From contig CATOPL010000002.1 of assembly GCA_951802115.1 (NCBI GenBank), positions 186,001 to 250,000 on the forward strand: 64,000 bases of DNA, given 5' to 3'. The notes beneath the pieces are model-generated. The model searched no databases, was not told where the DNA came from, and was given only the letters and a program-made list of their open reading frames with translations. How positions within the stretch are numbered: the first letter of the stretch is position 1; every line of letters starts with the position of its first letter. Positions 35,204 through 45,733 of the stretch are shown piece by piece. Source of the DNA: an uncultured Lachnospiraceae bacterium. GTDB taxonomy: Bacteria; Bacillota; Clostridia; Lachnospirales; Lachnospiraceae. The position numbers and the translations under genes were made by a program.

Positions 35204-37327
35204 ATGAAGCAGTTATTTTTAAATGTAAAAGACGGCAGTATGAAACTGCTTGACCAGCCCATGCCGACGGTTAAGGAAAATATGGCACTGATTGAAAGTC
35301 TTTATACGGTTGTCAGCGCCGGAACGGAGCGCGGACTTGCTTCTTTCGGCGGAAAAAATCTGGTACAAAAGGCGCTGGAGCGTCCGGATCAGGTGAAAAA
35401 GGTGCTGGAGAAGCTGTCTACGGACGGAATTGTATCGACGATGGAGAGCGCGTTTAACAAACTGGCAGAACCCATGCCTATGGGATATTCAGGCGTCGGA
35501 CGGGTGGTTGCCTGCGGAAAAGGCGTGACAGAGGTACAGGCAGGCGATCTGGTGGCGATGGTCGGAACCGCTTACCACTGCGAGATCAACCGGGTCAGCC
35601 GGACGATGATGACAAAAGTACCGGAAGAGCTGACGGATTACCGCCAGGCGGCGTTCTGCGCTCTGGGCGGGATTGCGCTGGAGGGAATTCATCAGGCGGA
35701 AGTTGTTCCGGGGGAGACCGTGGCAGTGATTGGTATGGGACTTCTGGGACATATTACGAGTCGGATTCTGGACGCCTACGGCTGTGATGTGATCGGCTAT
35801 GATGTGGTGGATAAAAGCATGCCGGGGACAAGGCTGAAGGCGTTTGTCAATTCCAATGATGACAGTGCGGCGGACACGGGCAGGGCGCTCACCCGCGGAC
35901 GGGGAGTGGACAAGGTGATCATCACGGCGGCGGCGGACAGCAATGCTCCTATGGATCTGGCGGCGGCGATTACAAGAGACCGGGGTATCATCTGTATGAT
36001 CGGTGTGACGCAGATGAATATAGACAGGCGTCCGTATTATGAGAGAGAGCTTTCCTTCCGGATTGCCCGTTCTTATGGAGCGGGACGGTATGACAGCACT
36101 TATGAAGAAAAAGGGATTGATTATCCGATTGGATATGTGCGCTTTACAGAAGGGCGTAATATTGAAGAATTTGTGCGGCTGCTTTCACAGAAAAGGATGG
36201 ATGTGTCGGATTTGATCACGCACGAGATTCCGTTTGCGGATGCGGCGAAAGCCTACGAGATGATCACAAAAAATCCGAATCATGAGCATTATATCGGCGT
36301 TTTGCTGAAATACAGCGAAAATAAGGAAAAATGGCGGAACACGGTCAGAAATCCACGGGCGAAAAAAAACGTATCCGGAAGCAGGATTCGTCTGGGCCTG
36401 ATCGGGGCGGGGAATTTTGTGCGCAGCACCATGCTTCCTGTAATGAAAGAGACCGGAAAATATGAGTTCCGCGGACTTGCTACGACCGGTGGTGTGGGCG
36501 GAGCGCAGGCGAATGACGGAACTCCGTTTGCATATACAACCAATCATTATAAAAAACTGCTGGAAGACCCCAAAATTGATCTGATTGCGGTATCCACACA
36601 GCATAACAGTCATGCAAAATTTATAGTGGAGGCATTGAACGCCGGAAAAAGCGTGTACTGTGAGAAACCGCTTTGTCTGACGCTGGAAGAGCTGGAGAAG
36701 ATAAAAGCGGCGTATGAAGCTTCTGACGGTGAACTGTTCTGCGGGCTGAACAGGAGGCATGCGCCGCTGATTAGGCAGATAAAAAAAGAACTGAAGACGG
36801 ATCAGATTCCGGCAGTATACGATTTTATTGCCAATGCCGGATTTATTCCCAGAGATCACTGGACGCAGGAGGAAGCGGCAGGAGGCGGAAGGATCCTGGG
36901 AGAAGCATGTCATTTTGTAGATCTGCTTCAGTATCTGGACGGCAGTGAGCTGACGGACCTGCGTGTGACGGCGGCGGGAAATACAGCCTATCCTATGAAT
37001 GACAATGTTCTCATTTCTGTGAAATTTGCTTCCGGCGCGATTGGAAATATTGTCTATTCTTCCATGGGTTCGAAAAAGTATCCCAAAGAACAGCTGCGGG
37101 TGCTGTCAAACGGCGCTGTTTATGAGATGGATAATTTTATCCGTCTGAGAAAATTCGGAAGTACAAAAACTGTTAAAGAGAAACTGGAGCAGGATAAAGG
37201 TATCAAAGCGGAATATGAATATTTGTATGATGTGCTGAAAAACGGCGGAACGAATACGACCATTGACGATGCGTTCCGGGGACAGGAGATGCTGATTCGG
37301 GCCATGCAGAAGGTGAAAGAGGCATGA
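35204..37327 (+). CDS. Fused zinc-alcohol-dehydrogenase-like / Gfo-Idh-MocA oxidoreductase
   Basis: A 707-residue two-domain oxidoreductase. ATG 35204 follows GGGGA; the frame opens 81 bases earlier without conserved sequence. Residues 1-360 resemble medium-chain dehydrogenases (MGYSGVGRVVACG, AVIGMGLLGHITSRI), and residues 375-700 form a Gfo/Idh/MocA unit (RLGLIGAGNFVRSTMLP, VYCEKPLCLT, ACHFVDLLQYL). The fusion is a known type found beside heparinase-like genes in exopolysaccharide loci of Firmicutes and Bacteroidetes. Its reaction is not established to my knowledge; a paired oxidation and reduction, such as an epimerisation on a sugar nucleotide or lipid-linked sugar, is a reasonable guess. 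Confidence 0.82.
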   Translation: MKQLFLNVKDGSMKLLDQPMPTVKENMALIESLYTVVSAGTERGLASFGGKNLVQKALERPDQVKKVLEKLSTDGIVSTMESAFNKLAEPMPMGYSGVGRVVACGKGVTEVQAGDLVAMVGTAYHCEINRVSRTMMTKVPEELTDYRQAAFCALGGIALEGIHQAEVVPGETVAVIGMGLLGHITSRILDAYGCDVIGYDVVDKSMPGTRLKAFVNSNDDSAADTGRALTRGRGVDKVIITAAADSNAPMDLAAAITRDRGIICMIGVTQMNIDRRPYYERELSFRIARSYGAGRYDSTYEEKGIDYPIGYVRFTEGRNIEEFVRLLSQKRMDVSDLITHEIPFADAAKAYEMITKNPNHEHYIGVLLKYSENKEKWRNTVRNPRAKKNVSGSRIRLGLIGAGNFVRSTMLPVMKETGKYEFRGLATTGGVGGAQANDGTPFAYTTNHYKKLLEDPKIDLIAVSTQHNSHAKFIVEALNAGKSVYCEKPLCLTLEELEKIKAAYEASDGELFCGLNRRHAPLIRQIKKELKTDQIPAVYDFIANAGFIPRDHWTQEEAAGGGRILGEACHFVDLLQYLDGSELTDLRVTAAGNTAYPMNDNVLISVKFASGAIGNIVYSSMGSKKYPKEQLRVLSNGAVYEMDNFIRLRKFGSTKTVKEKLEQDKGIKAEYEYLYDVLKNGGTNTTIDDAFRGQEMLIRAMQKVKEA

Positions 37328-38325
37328 GAATTCTGGTCTATGACGTGGCGGCGGACAGCGGCGGAGCCGTAACGGTGCTGCAGAGTTTTTATGAAGAATT
37401 TTGCAAAGATACCAGAAATGAATATATATTTGTTCTGAGCGTTTTTAAACTGCCTGAGACTGCCCATATTAAGGTGCTGAATTATCCATGGATTAAAAAG
37501 AGTCCGTTTCACCGGCTGTATTTTGACCATTTTGCAGCGCATAAACTTGTAAAAAAATACAAAGCGGACAAGGTTTTGTCTCTTCAGAATATCGAATTGC
37601 CCCACGCGGGCGTTCCGCAGATGGTATATGAGCATAACGCGCTTCCTTTTTCGGAATACCGCTTTCGTCCCTGGGAGGGCGTACGCCCCTGGATGACGCA
37701 GCAGATTCTTGGACGGATGATGAAAAGATCGGTTAAGCGGGCAGAGAAGGTGATGGTGCAGACAAACTGGATGAAAGAGGAGATTGTGCGCCAATGCCGG
37801 ATAACTCCGGAAAAAATCGAGGTAAAATTTCCGCCGGTAAAAATGCTTAAAACAAAATCATATTGTCTGGACAAGGAAAAGCCGGTGTTCTTTTATCCGG
37901 CGAACGCGTCCGCTTATAAAAATCACAGAACATTTTTAAAAGCATGTGAAATACTGCAGGATAAAGGATATCATAATTATCAGGTGATTTGGACGGTGAC
38001 AGGAAGAGAGAACAAAAATATGCTGGCTGTAAGAAAGGAAGCGGAGGAGAGAAAACTGCCGATTGTCTTTAAAGGCCCGATGCCAAGGAGAGAACTGTTT
38101 GATCTGTATGCTTCATCGGTATTGATTTTTCCGTCTTATATTGAAACGATAGGACTTCCGCTTTTGGAAGCCCGGTCAGCGGGCGCATGGATTGTAGCCG
38201 CAGACTGTCTGTACGCAAAAGATATGGTGGGTGATTATGAACGGGCGGAATTCTTTGAGGCATTTGATGAAAAAGCGCTGGAGAGGGCGATGGAAAAGCA
38301 ATTTCGACAGAAAGCAGAATCATAA
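37324..38325 (+). CDS. GT4 family glycosyltransferase
   Basis: A 333-residue GT-B enzyme of family 4. It opens with RILVYDVAADSGGAVTVL, a variant of the usual glycine-rich N-terminus, and the C-terminal domain has FFYPANASAYKNHRTFLKA, VIWTVTGRENKN and the donor-site IFPSYIETIGLPLLEA with the EX7E-type acidic pair. The start overlaps the fused oxidoreductase in ATGA. It probably adds an internal sugar of the repeat unit of this second sub-locus. Downstream lies a decayed membrane-protein gene after a 32-base gap. Confidence 0.85.
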   Translation: MRILVYDVAADSGGAVTVLQSFYEEFCKDTRNEYIFVLSVFKLPETAHIKVLNYPWIKKSPFHRLYFDHFAAHKLVKKYKADKVLSLQNIELPHAGVPQMVYEHNALPFSEYRFRPWEGVRPWMTQQILGRMMKRSVKRAEKVMVQTNWMKEEIVRQCRITPEKIEVKFPPVKMLKTKSYCLDKEKPVFFYPANASAYKNHRTFLKACEILQDKGYHNYQVIWTVTGRENKNMLAVRKEAEERKLPIVFKGPMPRRELFDLYASSVLIFPSYIETIGLPLLEARSAGAWIVAADCLYAKDMVGDYERAEFFEAFDEKALERAMEKQFRQKAES

Positions 38326-38357
38326 GCAAGGCAGCTGTGATTGGGAGAAATATACAC

Positions 38358-40740
38358 ATGAGAAAAATCGATTCGTTGTTTCAGAAGAATGAAAAAAAGT
38401 ACTGGTTGGTATACACGATAATTTTTGTGCTCATAACCGCTGCTGTTTTCAGCTTTTTCACTTTTTCAGGAAGAACATTAGTAAGGCGTCTGGATGCCTG
38501 GATGCAGCATTATAAAGCATTGATTTATTATGCAAGATGGCTTCGCTCCATCGTGATGAATGTAGTGGAAAACCATTCGTTTTCAATTCCTTCATACAGT
38601 TTTAGTATGGGATATGGTTCTGACATCATAACTACATTGCACTATTATGTGATTGGAGATCCGCTGAATCTTCTTTGTTTGTTTGTTCCGGTCAGATACA
38701 TGTATCATTTGTATGGGGGATTGATTATATTACGTCTTTACCTGGCAGGAATCAGCTTTTCTTGTTTTTGTTTCTATATGGGCAGGGACAGGAAATCGAC
38801 GCTGACAGGGGCATTGGTGTATATTTTCAGCGGGTTTTCTCTGTGCTATTCTGTAATAAACCCATACTTTGTAAATCCGATGATTTATTTTCCGTTGCTG
38901 CTTTTGGGTGTAGAGAAAATATTAAAAGAAAAAAGCCTGGTTTATTTATCGGGATGGTATTTTTGTCTGCAGTCAGCAATTTTTATTTGTTCTTTTGACA
39001 GTGTTTCTGGTATTTCCAGTGTTCGGGCACGTATTTAATGGCTTTTCGTATGTTGCGAATCGCTGGATATGGGTGTACAGTATGCTGCTTTCATATATGG
39101 TTGCTTTTTTCTGGCCGCATTTTAAGGCAGTATCAAAAAGAGAACTTATCCGATTGTCGTTTTTGACTTCAATGTTTTTGGGACTGTGTGTGGTTTTATC
39201 ACAGCGGGTGAGCAGAAGTTTATTCGTGTCCGGAATTATGGCGGGATTGTTTCTGACGGTGCTTTTTCTTCAACAATGGCATAAAAAGGAACAGCTGACA
39301 GAGTTTTTTCTTTTGGGCGTGGTGCTTTTGGGGAGTTATGGAAATGCGTACTGCTATTTTTCAGAGCATTCCAGAAATATGATCGCACAATTCAAACGGC
39401 AGGAGACGATTAATGATGAACTCTACGATACGGTTGATCAGGCTGTTTTATCGTTGAGGGAGGATGAAGAATTTTATCGATATTCCGGTCATGCATATGA
39501 CACCAATTCTACTGTTTTAAGTGATCTGTCCGGTGTTGATTATTACTGGAGTCTTTCGCCGGGGTCATTTTTTGAATGGTGGAGTTAAACGGCAGTGTTG
39601 GAGAATACCTATCATTTTTATCACACGCTGGATGACAGGACTGCATTGAATACACTTTCAGGAGTCAAATATTTTGTTACAGCCAAGGAAAACGGACATG
39701 AAAATTATGTTCCATATGGATATTCGGAAATAACAATCAAAGATGAAGAAACGGCGCTTAAATATCGTCTCTATGAAAATGACTATGCACTTCCTCTGGG
39801 ATATGTCTATAAAGAATATATTTCTTCGGATACTTTTGCAGAATTTACCCCTTTGGAGCGGCAGGAAGCAATGATGCAGGGAATTGTTCTTGAAGAAGGG
39901 ACGGACATATGCGGGCAGGCGAAGCCTGAAGTTACTTCCCGGAAATTAGATTATGTGATGGAGTATAATGACGGAGAGGTTGAGCTGCGAGACAGTGCGT
40001 TTGTTATCAAGAAAGAGAATTCTGCGGTAACGCTTCTTTTCGACGGTATGGAAAAAGCGGAAACCTATCTGTATATGGACGGACTTTATTATCAGAAAGA
40101 AGATCTGTCCATATATGATCTTCTGTATCAGACAGAGCCGGATACCCTGGAAATCGTTTTTCAGTCGGATCATGCAAATGGAACGACCATTCAAAAGGTT
40201 CTTACATATCGGACGGATAAAGAGATCTATACAACAGGGCGTCATGATTTTCTGGCTCATATGGGATACGATGATGCAAAGAAAAAGACGATAACCATTA
40301 TATTTCCGGAGACAGGCATATACGAATTTGACAGTCTGGATGTTTTAGGTCAGCCGATGGAAAGTTATGCAGGACAGTCGGAGGCGTTGAGGGAAAATGT
40401 GCTTGAAAATCCGAATATGCATTATTTACCTGTAAATGATGCTCCGTCGGTAACCGATACCGTGACGGGGAATATTACCATGGACTCTGCAGGAGTCTTA
40501 TGTGTGACGATTCCCTATTCACGTGGATGGAACGCATATGTCGACGGGAAAAAGCAGGATCTTTTAAAGGCAAATATTATGTTTATGGGGTTGGAGCTGG
40601 AAACAGGAGAGCATGAAATCAGGCTGGTCTATGAAACGCCGGGACTGCGGCTGGGAATGATTATTTCATTCGCAAGTCTGTCTGGTCTGATCATTTTTAT
40701 GGCGATGCAAAAGAGAAGAAATCGAGGGAATATGAAATGA
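38358..40740 (+). pseudogene. Decayed YfhO-like membrane protein gene
   Basis: Three open segments together resemble one YfhO-family protein (usually about 850 residues). Segment one (38358-about 38930) has the N-terminal membrane part with SMGYGSDIITTLHYYVIGDP. At the six-A run 38929-38934 the conserved frame shifts and continues as KKPGLFIGMVFLSAVSNFYLFF in another frame. A further shift near 38990-39000 leads to TVFLVFPVFGHVFNGFSYVANRWIW, where a large internal part appears missing. The frame then runs to an in-frame TAA at 39586-39588, and the same frame continues to 40740 with the typical C-terminal domain (NTLSGVKYF, YSRGWNAYVDGKKQ). At least three lesions make function unlikely, though a fragment from TTG 39595 could be translated. 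Confidence 0.75.
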
Positions 40741-41984
40741 AAAAAATTTATTCGAAAATACAGATGATCGATGTGTTCCTGATCATCAGTTTAGGGATTA
40801 CAGGACTTTGCTTTTTACTGAATATACGTAATCATGGAGGGTATTTTCTCTGCAGTGTGATGGATGCAGAAAGTTCTTTCTCTGATTTTTTCTATCACAT
40901 TGCAGGCAGCTCTGATCCGGCGCACATGTATATGACAGATTCCCGTTTCTGTTTTCCTCCGCTGGCGTACTGCATGTACTGGCTGTTGTGGCGGGTGCAT
41001 CCATATGAAGATCCGGAATCTATCATGAACTGGCTGAATTTTAAAAATGCAGACAATGCGATGCTGGTATTGATTATATATGATATCCTGTTTGCCTTTT
41101 TGCTGGTTTATTGTATTACCGAATATTATAAGAAAACCGGAATCAAATACATGTTGCTGCTTCCGGCAGCGATTATAATTTCCTACCCGTTTTTCTGCAC
41201 GTCTTTGCAGAGGGGAAATTCCGTTGCGCTGGTGGCGGTTCTGATTGCGCTGGCGTGGCTGTGGATGGATTCGGAAAGCGCGGTTAAACAAGAAGCCGCC
41301 ATGATACTGATTGCAGTTGCAGCAGCTTTTAAATTTTATCCGGCAGTTATGGGACTTATGTATATAAAGCGAAAGGACTGGAAACGGGTGGTGCGGCTGA
41401 TTCTTTATGGTATCTTGTTTATCTTTGTTCCGTTTTTGTTTTTCGGCGGATTCCGGGGGCTGTCCGCACTGATCAGCAATCTGACTTCGCTCTCCATGAT
41501 CAAGACGACACAGTATGGAACGATTCGGGGGATGACCTTATATCTGTTAGAAAAGTATGGGCAGATGGAGTTGGCTGCAGCCTTGCCAATCGGCGTCTGT
41601 ATGGAGACTGCATTCCTTGGGTGTTCTGTCGGGTGTTTTTTCCTGAGCAGAAGAAAATGGCAGAGTATATTGTTTATATCAGGAATACTTGTTTCTTATA
41701 TCGCATCCGGATACATATATAATACGGTATATTATCTTCCGGTTCTGCTGATGTTTTTAAGGGAGCATCAAGAATATGTAGATACATACTCTCGCAGAGA
41801 AAAGTATTGGAAAGGGATTAATATTTTGATTTTAGGACTGATTTTCTGTATTCCCTGCTTTTGGATTTATGTATTTCATGGACAGTTAAATGAGGGGACT
41901 GCCGTGATGGCATATTTGCTGTTGTTGCTGAATATGGCAGATGTAATATATTCGGTTGTAAGACAAAAAAGAATAGCTCTTTGA
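40737..41984 (+). CDS. GT87-like (DUF2029) membrane glycosyltransferase
   Basis: A 415-residue polytopic protein with about ten membrane segments. The features FCFPPLAYCMYWLLW, SYPFFCTSLQRGNSVALVAV and AFKFYPAVMGLMYIKRKDWKR match the GT87/DUF2029 polyprenol-phosphate-mannose-dependent transferase group, in which the RGN and KFYP motifs are diagnostic. It would extend a lipid-linked or exported glycan from the outer face. It overlaps the decayed YfhO-like gene in ATGA and is itself intact, although flanked by pseudogenes on both sides. Confidence 0.7.
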   Translation: MKKIYSKIQMIDVFLIISLGITGLCFLLNIRNHGGYFLCSVMDAESSFSDFFYHIAGSSDPAHMYMTDSRFCFPPLAYCMYWLLWRVHPYEDPESIMNWLNFKNADNAMLVLIIYDILFAFLLVYCITEYYKKTGIKYMLLLPAAIIISYPFFCTSLQRGNSVALVAVLIALAWLWMDSESAVKQEAAMILIAVAAAFKFYPAVMGLMYIKRKDWKRVVRLILYGILFIFVPFLFFGGFRGLSALISNLTSLSMIKTTQYGTIRGMTLYLLEKYGQMELAAALPIGVCMETAFLGCSVGCFFLSRRKWQSILFISGILVSYIASGYIYNTVYYLPVLLMFLREHQEYVDTYSRREKYWKGINILILGLIFCIPCFWIYVFHGQLNEGTAVMAYLLLLLNMADVIYSVVRQKRIAL

Positions 41985-42070
41985 AATTTTGAGAAAAGTC
42001 CGGCATTACTTTTGGCAACAGGAAACGCAGCGGAATAGGTTAGATATCATTGAGGAAAAGATCGACAGCC

Positions 42071-43414
42071 ATGAAAAAGATGTGATATTTTGTATTTTTG
42101 ATAGGATTAGTTTGCATATTGCTTCTTCGTTATCGTGACTATTATCATTTTGAAACGGATGACGGAGGCTATTTAACAGAATACGAAGATTCAGAAAAAG
42201 AAGAATACAAAGGGATGATTTCCTCTGTGGGAGATATTCATCTGAAACGGGGAGATTATTATATACAGATTGATTCAAACAGTCAGAGCAATAATAATTA
42301 CTTTGAAATTGTAGATACAGCATACAGCGATGGGGTTGAGATTTCAGAACGAATTTTATATTCCGCCACATTTGAAAAGGGGAGCAGCCAGAACAGATAT
42401 GAGTTTTCTCTAAAAGAAGATGCGGAAAATCTTTGTATAAGAAGTTATCAGTCAGACGGGAAATTAAGAGTCAGCGGATATTGTCTGAATTCAATAAAAC
42501 CATATTACTCGGATACGTGGTTTCTGGCTCTGATCTGGATAGTTCTCTGGGTGTTAATTATATGGAAATATCAGTGGCTTCTATCAGAAAACGCCAGGCC
42601 GTATCTGATAATCTTCGCTGTTGGGCTGGTGATATCGGCTCCTTTGTTTACTGATTTTCTGTCGCAGGGACATGATATTTTGTTTCATCTTCAGAGATTG
42701 AATGGACTGACAGAAAGTCTGATCCAGGGTGATTAGTTTCCGGTTCGCGTGAATCTGGCATTTAATAACGGATATGGGCAGCTTACATCCATTATGTACC
42801 CGGAACTGTTTCTGTATATTCCTGCTATTCTGGGAATGCTGGGTGTTTCTCTGCTGATTTCTGTTAAATTTTTATTGATAATGGTGAATATTGCAACAGG
42901 ATTGATCGGCTATTATAGTATGAAAACAGTCGCTGAAAAGAGGATTGCACTGTTCTTTTCCATAGTCTACATGTTGTCGCCATATCGATTAAATGATTTG
43001 TATATCCGATTTGCATTGGGAGAATATCTTGCTATGACATTTCTTCCGCTTTTGTTTATCGGGATCTACCATATTGTCTGCAAAGATTATAAAAAATGGT
43101 GGATGGCTGCGTCAGGCTGCTGCGGGGTGCTTCAAAGTCATCTGCTGACTACAGAGATGAGCATGATTTTTGCTTTGGGATTTGCGGTTCTGAATATCCG
43201 GTTTTTGACAGACCGGAAACGGATAGGGGGAGCTTTAAAAGCTGTATGCGTCTCATTGATTCTCAATCTCTGGTATTTAATACCTCTTTTTCAGTTTACG
43301 GGATTCCGGTTCAGCGTTGCAGATACACCGCTGGATCTGGCGGGAATGGTAATACTTGCAGGGAAGAAAAGTAAACTGGCTATAGGAAAACTGTTAATGA
43401 AAAAGAAGACTTGA
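42071..43414 (+). pseudogene. Truncated large membrane protein with two nonsense codons
   Basis: ATG 42071 follows GAGGAAAAG, but codon 5 is TGA (42083-42085). The same frame then stays open, giving an N-terminal anchor, an extracytoplasmic beta-rich part and membrane segments up to a TAG at 42734-42736. The sequence on both sides, SLIQGD and FPVRVNLAFNNGYGQ, reads as one conserved stretch of large membrane proteins with a 6-pyruvoyl-tetrahydropterin-synthase-related (YfhO-like) organisation. After the membrane part up to FRFSVADTPLDLAG the frame ends in a short lysine-rich tail at 43414, so most of the C-terminal half is missing. I call it a degraded remnant. The thrS promoter begins at its very end. 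Confidence 0.7.
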
Positions 43415-43438
43415 CAGGAACAAAACAGATGCTATAAT
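43411..43438 (+). promoter_or_regulatory. Sigma-A promoter of thrS
   Basis: TTGACA (43411-43416), a 16-base spacer and TATAAT (43433-43438): both boxes match consensus exactly. It overlaps the end of the truncated membrane-protein remnant and lies just ahead of the Thr T-box. Confidence 0.85.
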
Positions 43439-43459
43439 GATAAGCAATAAAAGACAGCA

Positions 43460-43683
43460 AATGCGAAGACAGGAAGAGTAAGGCAGAAGGATCATTCAGA
43501 GAGGGATGCATAATGGTGCGAGCATCCTGTGGGAAAACTGCCTGAAGACCACCCTGGAGCGGCTCTCATACAGCCCGGTCGACGCCGTTATCGTCTAATG
43601 AGTGGTGCATGCAATAAGGGTGGAACCGCGGTAGCTTTGTATATCGTCCCTGAACAGTTTTTTGACTGTTCAGGGATTTTTTG
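43460..43683 (+). ncRNA. Threonine T-box leader of thrS
   Basis: The T-box sequence AGGGTGGAACCGCGG is at 43617-43631. The stem I start CAGAGAGGGATG (43497-43508) is identical to that of the Cys T-box at 53506. In both leaders the pattern TGAAG-NNN-AYCC precedes a GGAGC; here NNN is ACC (43548-43550), a Thr codon, matching the downstream gene. Uncharged tRNA-Thr should bind the specifier and T-box and prevent formation of the terminator, raising thrS expression. The tRNA-Thr(GGT) gene at 57688 reads this codon. Confidence 0.9.
43648..43683 (+). terminator. T-box-controlled terminator before thrS
   Basis: An 11-base perfect stem, CCCTGAACAGT paired with ACTGTTCAGGG, with a six-base loop is followed by a T run. 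It directly follows the T-box sequence, so it is the regulated attenuator of thrS. Confidence 0.88.
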
Positions 43684-43707
43684 CTGGAAAAACAGGAGGA
43701 AAAGAAA

Positions 43708-45663
43708 ATGAAAATTACACTGAAAGACGGTTCAATAAAAGAATATGCAGAGAGCAGATCGGTTATTGATATTGCCCGTGATATCAGCGAAGGCCTGGCG
43801 AGGGCAGCGTGCGGCGGAGAAGTGAATGGAAAAGTAGTGGATTTAAGAACGGTGCTGAACGAAGACTGTAATTTGAATATTCTCACGGCAAGGGATGAGG
43901 CCGGACTTCGGATTGTCCGTCATACCTGTTCTCATGTGCTGGCGGAGGCGGTGAAAAATCTGTTTCCGGAGGCAAAGCTGACCATTGGACCGGCTATTGA
44001 CAGCGGTTATTATTATGATTTTGATGCGGCGCCTTTTTCCAGGGAAGATCTTGACAAAATTGAGAAAGAAATGAAAAAGATCATTAAAAAAGGTTCGAAA
44101 CTGGAAAGATTTACTCTTTCGAGAGAAGAAGCAGTGAAGTTTATGGAAGAGCAGAATGAGCCGTATAAGGTAGAGCTGATTCAGGAGCTTTCGGAGGGAG
44201 AGGAGATTTCCTTCTATCGGCAGGGCGACTTTGTAGACTTATGTGCAGGCCCGCATCTGATGAGTACAAAAGGAATCAGGGCGTTTAAACTGACTTCTTC
44301 TTCGGGTGCATACTGGAGAGGCGATTCAGAGAAAGCGATGTTGCAGAGGATCTATGGAAGTGCATTTGCATCAAAAGAGGAACTGGAGGCGTATCTGCAG
44401 CACCTGGAAGATATCAAAAAGCGCGATCATAACAAGCTGGGCAGAGAGATGGAGCTGTTTACGACAGTGGATGTGATCGGTCAGGGGCTTCCGCTTCTGA
44501 TGCCGAAAGGAGCGAAAATGATCCAGACGCTTCAGAGATGGATTGAGGACGAGGAGGACAATCACTGGGGATATATCCGGACGAAGACGCCGCTTATGGC
44601 AAAGAGCGATCTGTATAAGATTTCCGGTCATTGGGATCATTATAAAGAGGGAATGTTTGTTCTGGGAGATGAAGAGAAAGACAAAGAGGTATTTGCGCTT
44701 CGTCCGATGACCTGCCCCTTCCAGTATTATGTATATAAAGCGAGTCAGAAATCTTACCGTGATCTGCCTCTGCGCTACGGAGAGACTTCCACTCTGTTCC
44801 GCAATGAAGATTCCGGGGAAATGCATGGGCTGACGCGCGTCCGTCAGTTTACGATTTCCGAAGGTCATCTGATTGTCCGTCCGGATCAGATGGTGGAAGA
44901 GTTTAAAAGATGTCTGGCTCTGGCGAAGAAATGTCTGACGACTCTGGGCGTGGAAGAAGATGTTACCTACCATCTTTCAAAGTGGGATCCGGACAACCGT
45001 GAAAAATATATCGGAGAACCGGAGGTCTGGAACGAGACAGAACAGCACATCCGGGAGATTCTGACAGAACTGGAGATTCCTTTTGTGGAAGATGTGGGGG
45101 AAGCTGCGTTCTATGGTCCTAAAGTAGATATTAATACCAGAAATGTATACGGCAAAGAAGACACCATGATCACGATTCAGTGGGATGCGCTTCTGGCGGA
45201 ACAGTTCGATATGTACTATATTGATCAGAACGGGGAGAAAGTACGGCCGTACATCATTCACAGAACTTCCATCGGATGTTATGAGCGTACGCTTGCATGG
45301 CTGATCGAAAAGTATGCCGGAATGTTTCCGACCTGGCTCTGCCCGGAACAGGTGCGCGTACTTCCGATTTCTGATAAATATCAGAGCTATGCAGAAAAAG
45401 TAAACGAGGAACTGAAAGCGAATGGTATCTTGTCAACCATAGACCTGAGAGCGGAGAAAATAGGATATAAAATCCGGGAGGCAAGACTTGCAAAAGTACC
45501 ATATATGCTGGTTGTAGGCGAGAAGGAAGAGGCGGAAGACAAAGTAGCGGTCAGAAGCCGTTTTCTGGGAGATGAAGGACAGAAAGACCTTCAGGAGTTT
45601 ATTGGCGCAATCTGTCAGGAAATCCGTACGAAAGAAATCAGGAAGATAGAGACGGAAGTTTAA
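43708..45663 (+). CDS. thrS: Threonine-tRNA ligase
   Basis: A 651-residue class II synthetase with the standard architecture. It has an N-terminal TGS domain (1-60), the editing domain with HTCSH (H72, H76) and the downstream DLCAGPH, and the catalytic domain with MTCPFQYY (zinc cysteine) and RYGETSTLFRNEDSG, then GLTRVRQF (motif 2). The C-terminal anticodon domain carries VGEKEEAEDKVAVR. ATG 43708 follows AGGAGG. Expression is controlled by the Thr T-box just upstream. Length and motifs are normal for bacterial ThrRS. Confidence 0.97.
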   Translation: MKITLKDGSIKEYAESRSVIDIARDISEGLARAACGGEVNGKVVDLRTVLNEDCNLNILTARDEAGLRIVRHTCSHVLAEAVKNLFPEAKLTIGPAIDSGYYYDFDAAPFSREDLDKIEKEMKKIIKKGSKLERFTLSREEAVKFMEEQNEPYKVELIQELSEGEEISFYRQGDFVDLCAGPHLMSTKGIRAFKLTSSSGAYWRGDSEKAMLQRIYGSAFASKEELEAYLQHLEDIKKRDHNKLGREMELFTTVDVIGQGLPLLMPKGAKMIQTLQRWIEDEEDNHWGYIRTKTPLMAKSDLYKISGHWDHYKEGMFVLGDEEKDKEVFALRPMTCPFQYYVYKASQKSYRDLPLRYGETSTLFRNEDSGEMHGLTRVRQFTISEGHLIVRPDQMVEEFKRCLALAKKCLTTLGVEEDVTYHLSKWDPDNREKYIGEPEVWNETEQHIREILTELEIPFVEDVGEAAFYGPKVDINTRNVYGKEDTMITIQWDALLAEQFDMYYIDQNGEKVRPYIIHRTSIGCYERTLAWLIEKYAGMFPTWLCPEQVRVLPISDKYQSYAEKVNEELKANGILSTIDLRAEKIGYKIREARLAKVPYMLVVGEKEEAEDKVAVRSRFLGDEGQKDLQEFIGAICQEIRTKEIRKIETEV

Positions 45664-45733
45664 ACGTTCATGCGTCGGAAGCTGTAAGCAATAAAAACGT
45701 TAAGATTCAGTGAGAACAGGGGAGTCAAAGCTT

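Noticed and set aside
18389..42736. Selenocysteine or stop-codon recoding at the in-frame TGA, TAG and TAA codons
   Set aside because: All three stop types occur, no SECIS-like hairpin was seen after the TGA codons, and two of the genes have other lesions. Decay or gene splitting is simpler.
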